A stretch of DNA of 5,382 nt, from NCBI GenBank assembly GCA_013815405.1, contig JACDGF010000176.1:1-5382 (forward strand), in the 5' to 3' direction. The notes beneath the pieces were generated by a model, which worked only from the letters and a program-made list of their open reading frames with translations, searched no databases and was not told the origin of the DNA. Positions 5,377 through 5,382 of the stretch are shown piece by piece (position 1 is the first letter of the stretch; each line of letters opens with the position of its first letter). Both the position numbers and the translations under genes were made by a program. Source of the DNA: Caulobacteraceae bacterium. GTDB taxonomy: Bacteria > Pseudomonadota > Alphaproteobacteria > Caulobacterales > Caulobacteraceae.

Positions 5377-5382
5377 ATGTGG
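5377..5382 (+). CDS. Transposase, first two codons only
   Basis: ATG-TGG at the window edge, with AGGGGAG (5361-5367) nine bases upstream. The Met-Trp start and the distance from the putative inverted repeat fit IS5-family transposases of the IS427 type. Only two codons are visible, so this call depends entirely on the surrounding IS interpretation. Confidence 0.4.

Larger units (their letters stand above)
5296..5382 (+). mobile_element. Left end of a putative IS5-family (IS427/IS1031-like) insertion sequence, truncated by the window
   Basis: GAGCCTGACCCAAAA (5296-5310) resembles the terminal inverted repeats of IS427/IS1031-type IS5 elements, which commonly begin GAGCCTG followed by an A-rich run. 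The preceding TAA (5293-5295, in CCTAAG) fits the short TNA/YTAR target duplications of these groups. After a leader of about 66 bases, a ribosome binding site and ATG-TGG follow; transposases of this group often begin Met-Trp. I recall the family features from general knowledge. Neither the right end nor the second target copy is visible. Confidence 0.6.

Noticed and set aside
1..5382. CRISPR array, tRNA/rRNA genes, riboswitch
   Set aside because: No regularly spaced repeats, no cloverleaf-like or rRNA-like sequence, and no leader of riboswitch size with recognisable conserved blocks were seen.

Overview
This is a GC-rich (well above 60%) window from a Gram-negative bacterium. A lipobox lipoprotein, a secreted S9A peptidase, GTG/TTG-tolerant starts, a vapBC pair and an IS5-like end with a transposase beginning Met-Trp together suggest an alphaproteobacterium, perhaps Caulobacter/Phenylobacterium-like. 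That placement rests on protein style, not on a phylogenetic marker, so it is tentative.

Left part (1-2918): the window opens inside an acyl-CoA dehydrogenase on the + strand whose first ~100 residues are missing. It runs head-on into an oligopeptidase B-like serine peptidase on the - strand (2918-804). The two reading frames overlap by 107 bases. The dehydrogenase frame therefore gains a 35-residue tail that is simply the antisense of the peptidase C-terminus. The peptidase has a signal peptide, a complete Ser-Asp-His triad and acidic residues at all four positions that give oligopeptidase B its basic-residue preference.

Middle (2919-4478): a 175-base divergent spacer leads into a two-gene + strand operon. 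It encodes an outer-membrane-type lipoprotein of unknown function with a PEGA-like strand motif and conserved-looking cysteines, then a small four-helix membrane protein. The second gene starts at TTG inside the stop codon of the first. I recognise neither as a named family; they probably act together at the cell envelope.

Right part (4479-5382): a compact vapBC toxin-antitoxin operon (AbrB-fold antitoxin, PIN-domain RNase toxin) lies behind a short AT-richer promoter. That promoter holds a perfect 7-bp inverted repeat and an 11-bp-period direct repeat, which look like an autoregulatory operator. About 20 bases beyond vapC a new gene begins with its own ribosome binding site and a signal-like N-terminus. 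It is cut after 13 codons by what appears to be the left end of an IS5-family insertion sequence. The window stops at the second codon of the presumed transposase.

The window looks like ordinary chromosome on the left passing into an accessory edge (toxin-antitoxin plus insertion sequence) on the right. The least explained items are the lipoprotein/membrane-protein pair, the fused-looking end of the dehydrogenase and the vapBC operator. I see no RNA genes, CRISPR arrays or complete mobile elements.
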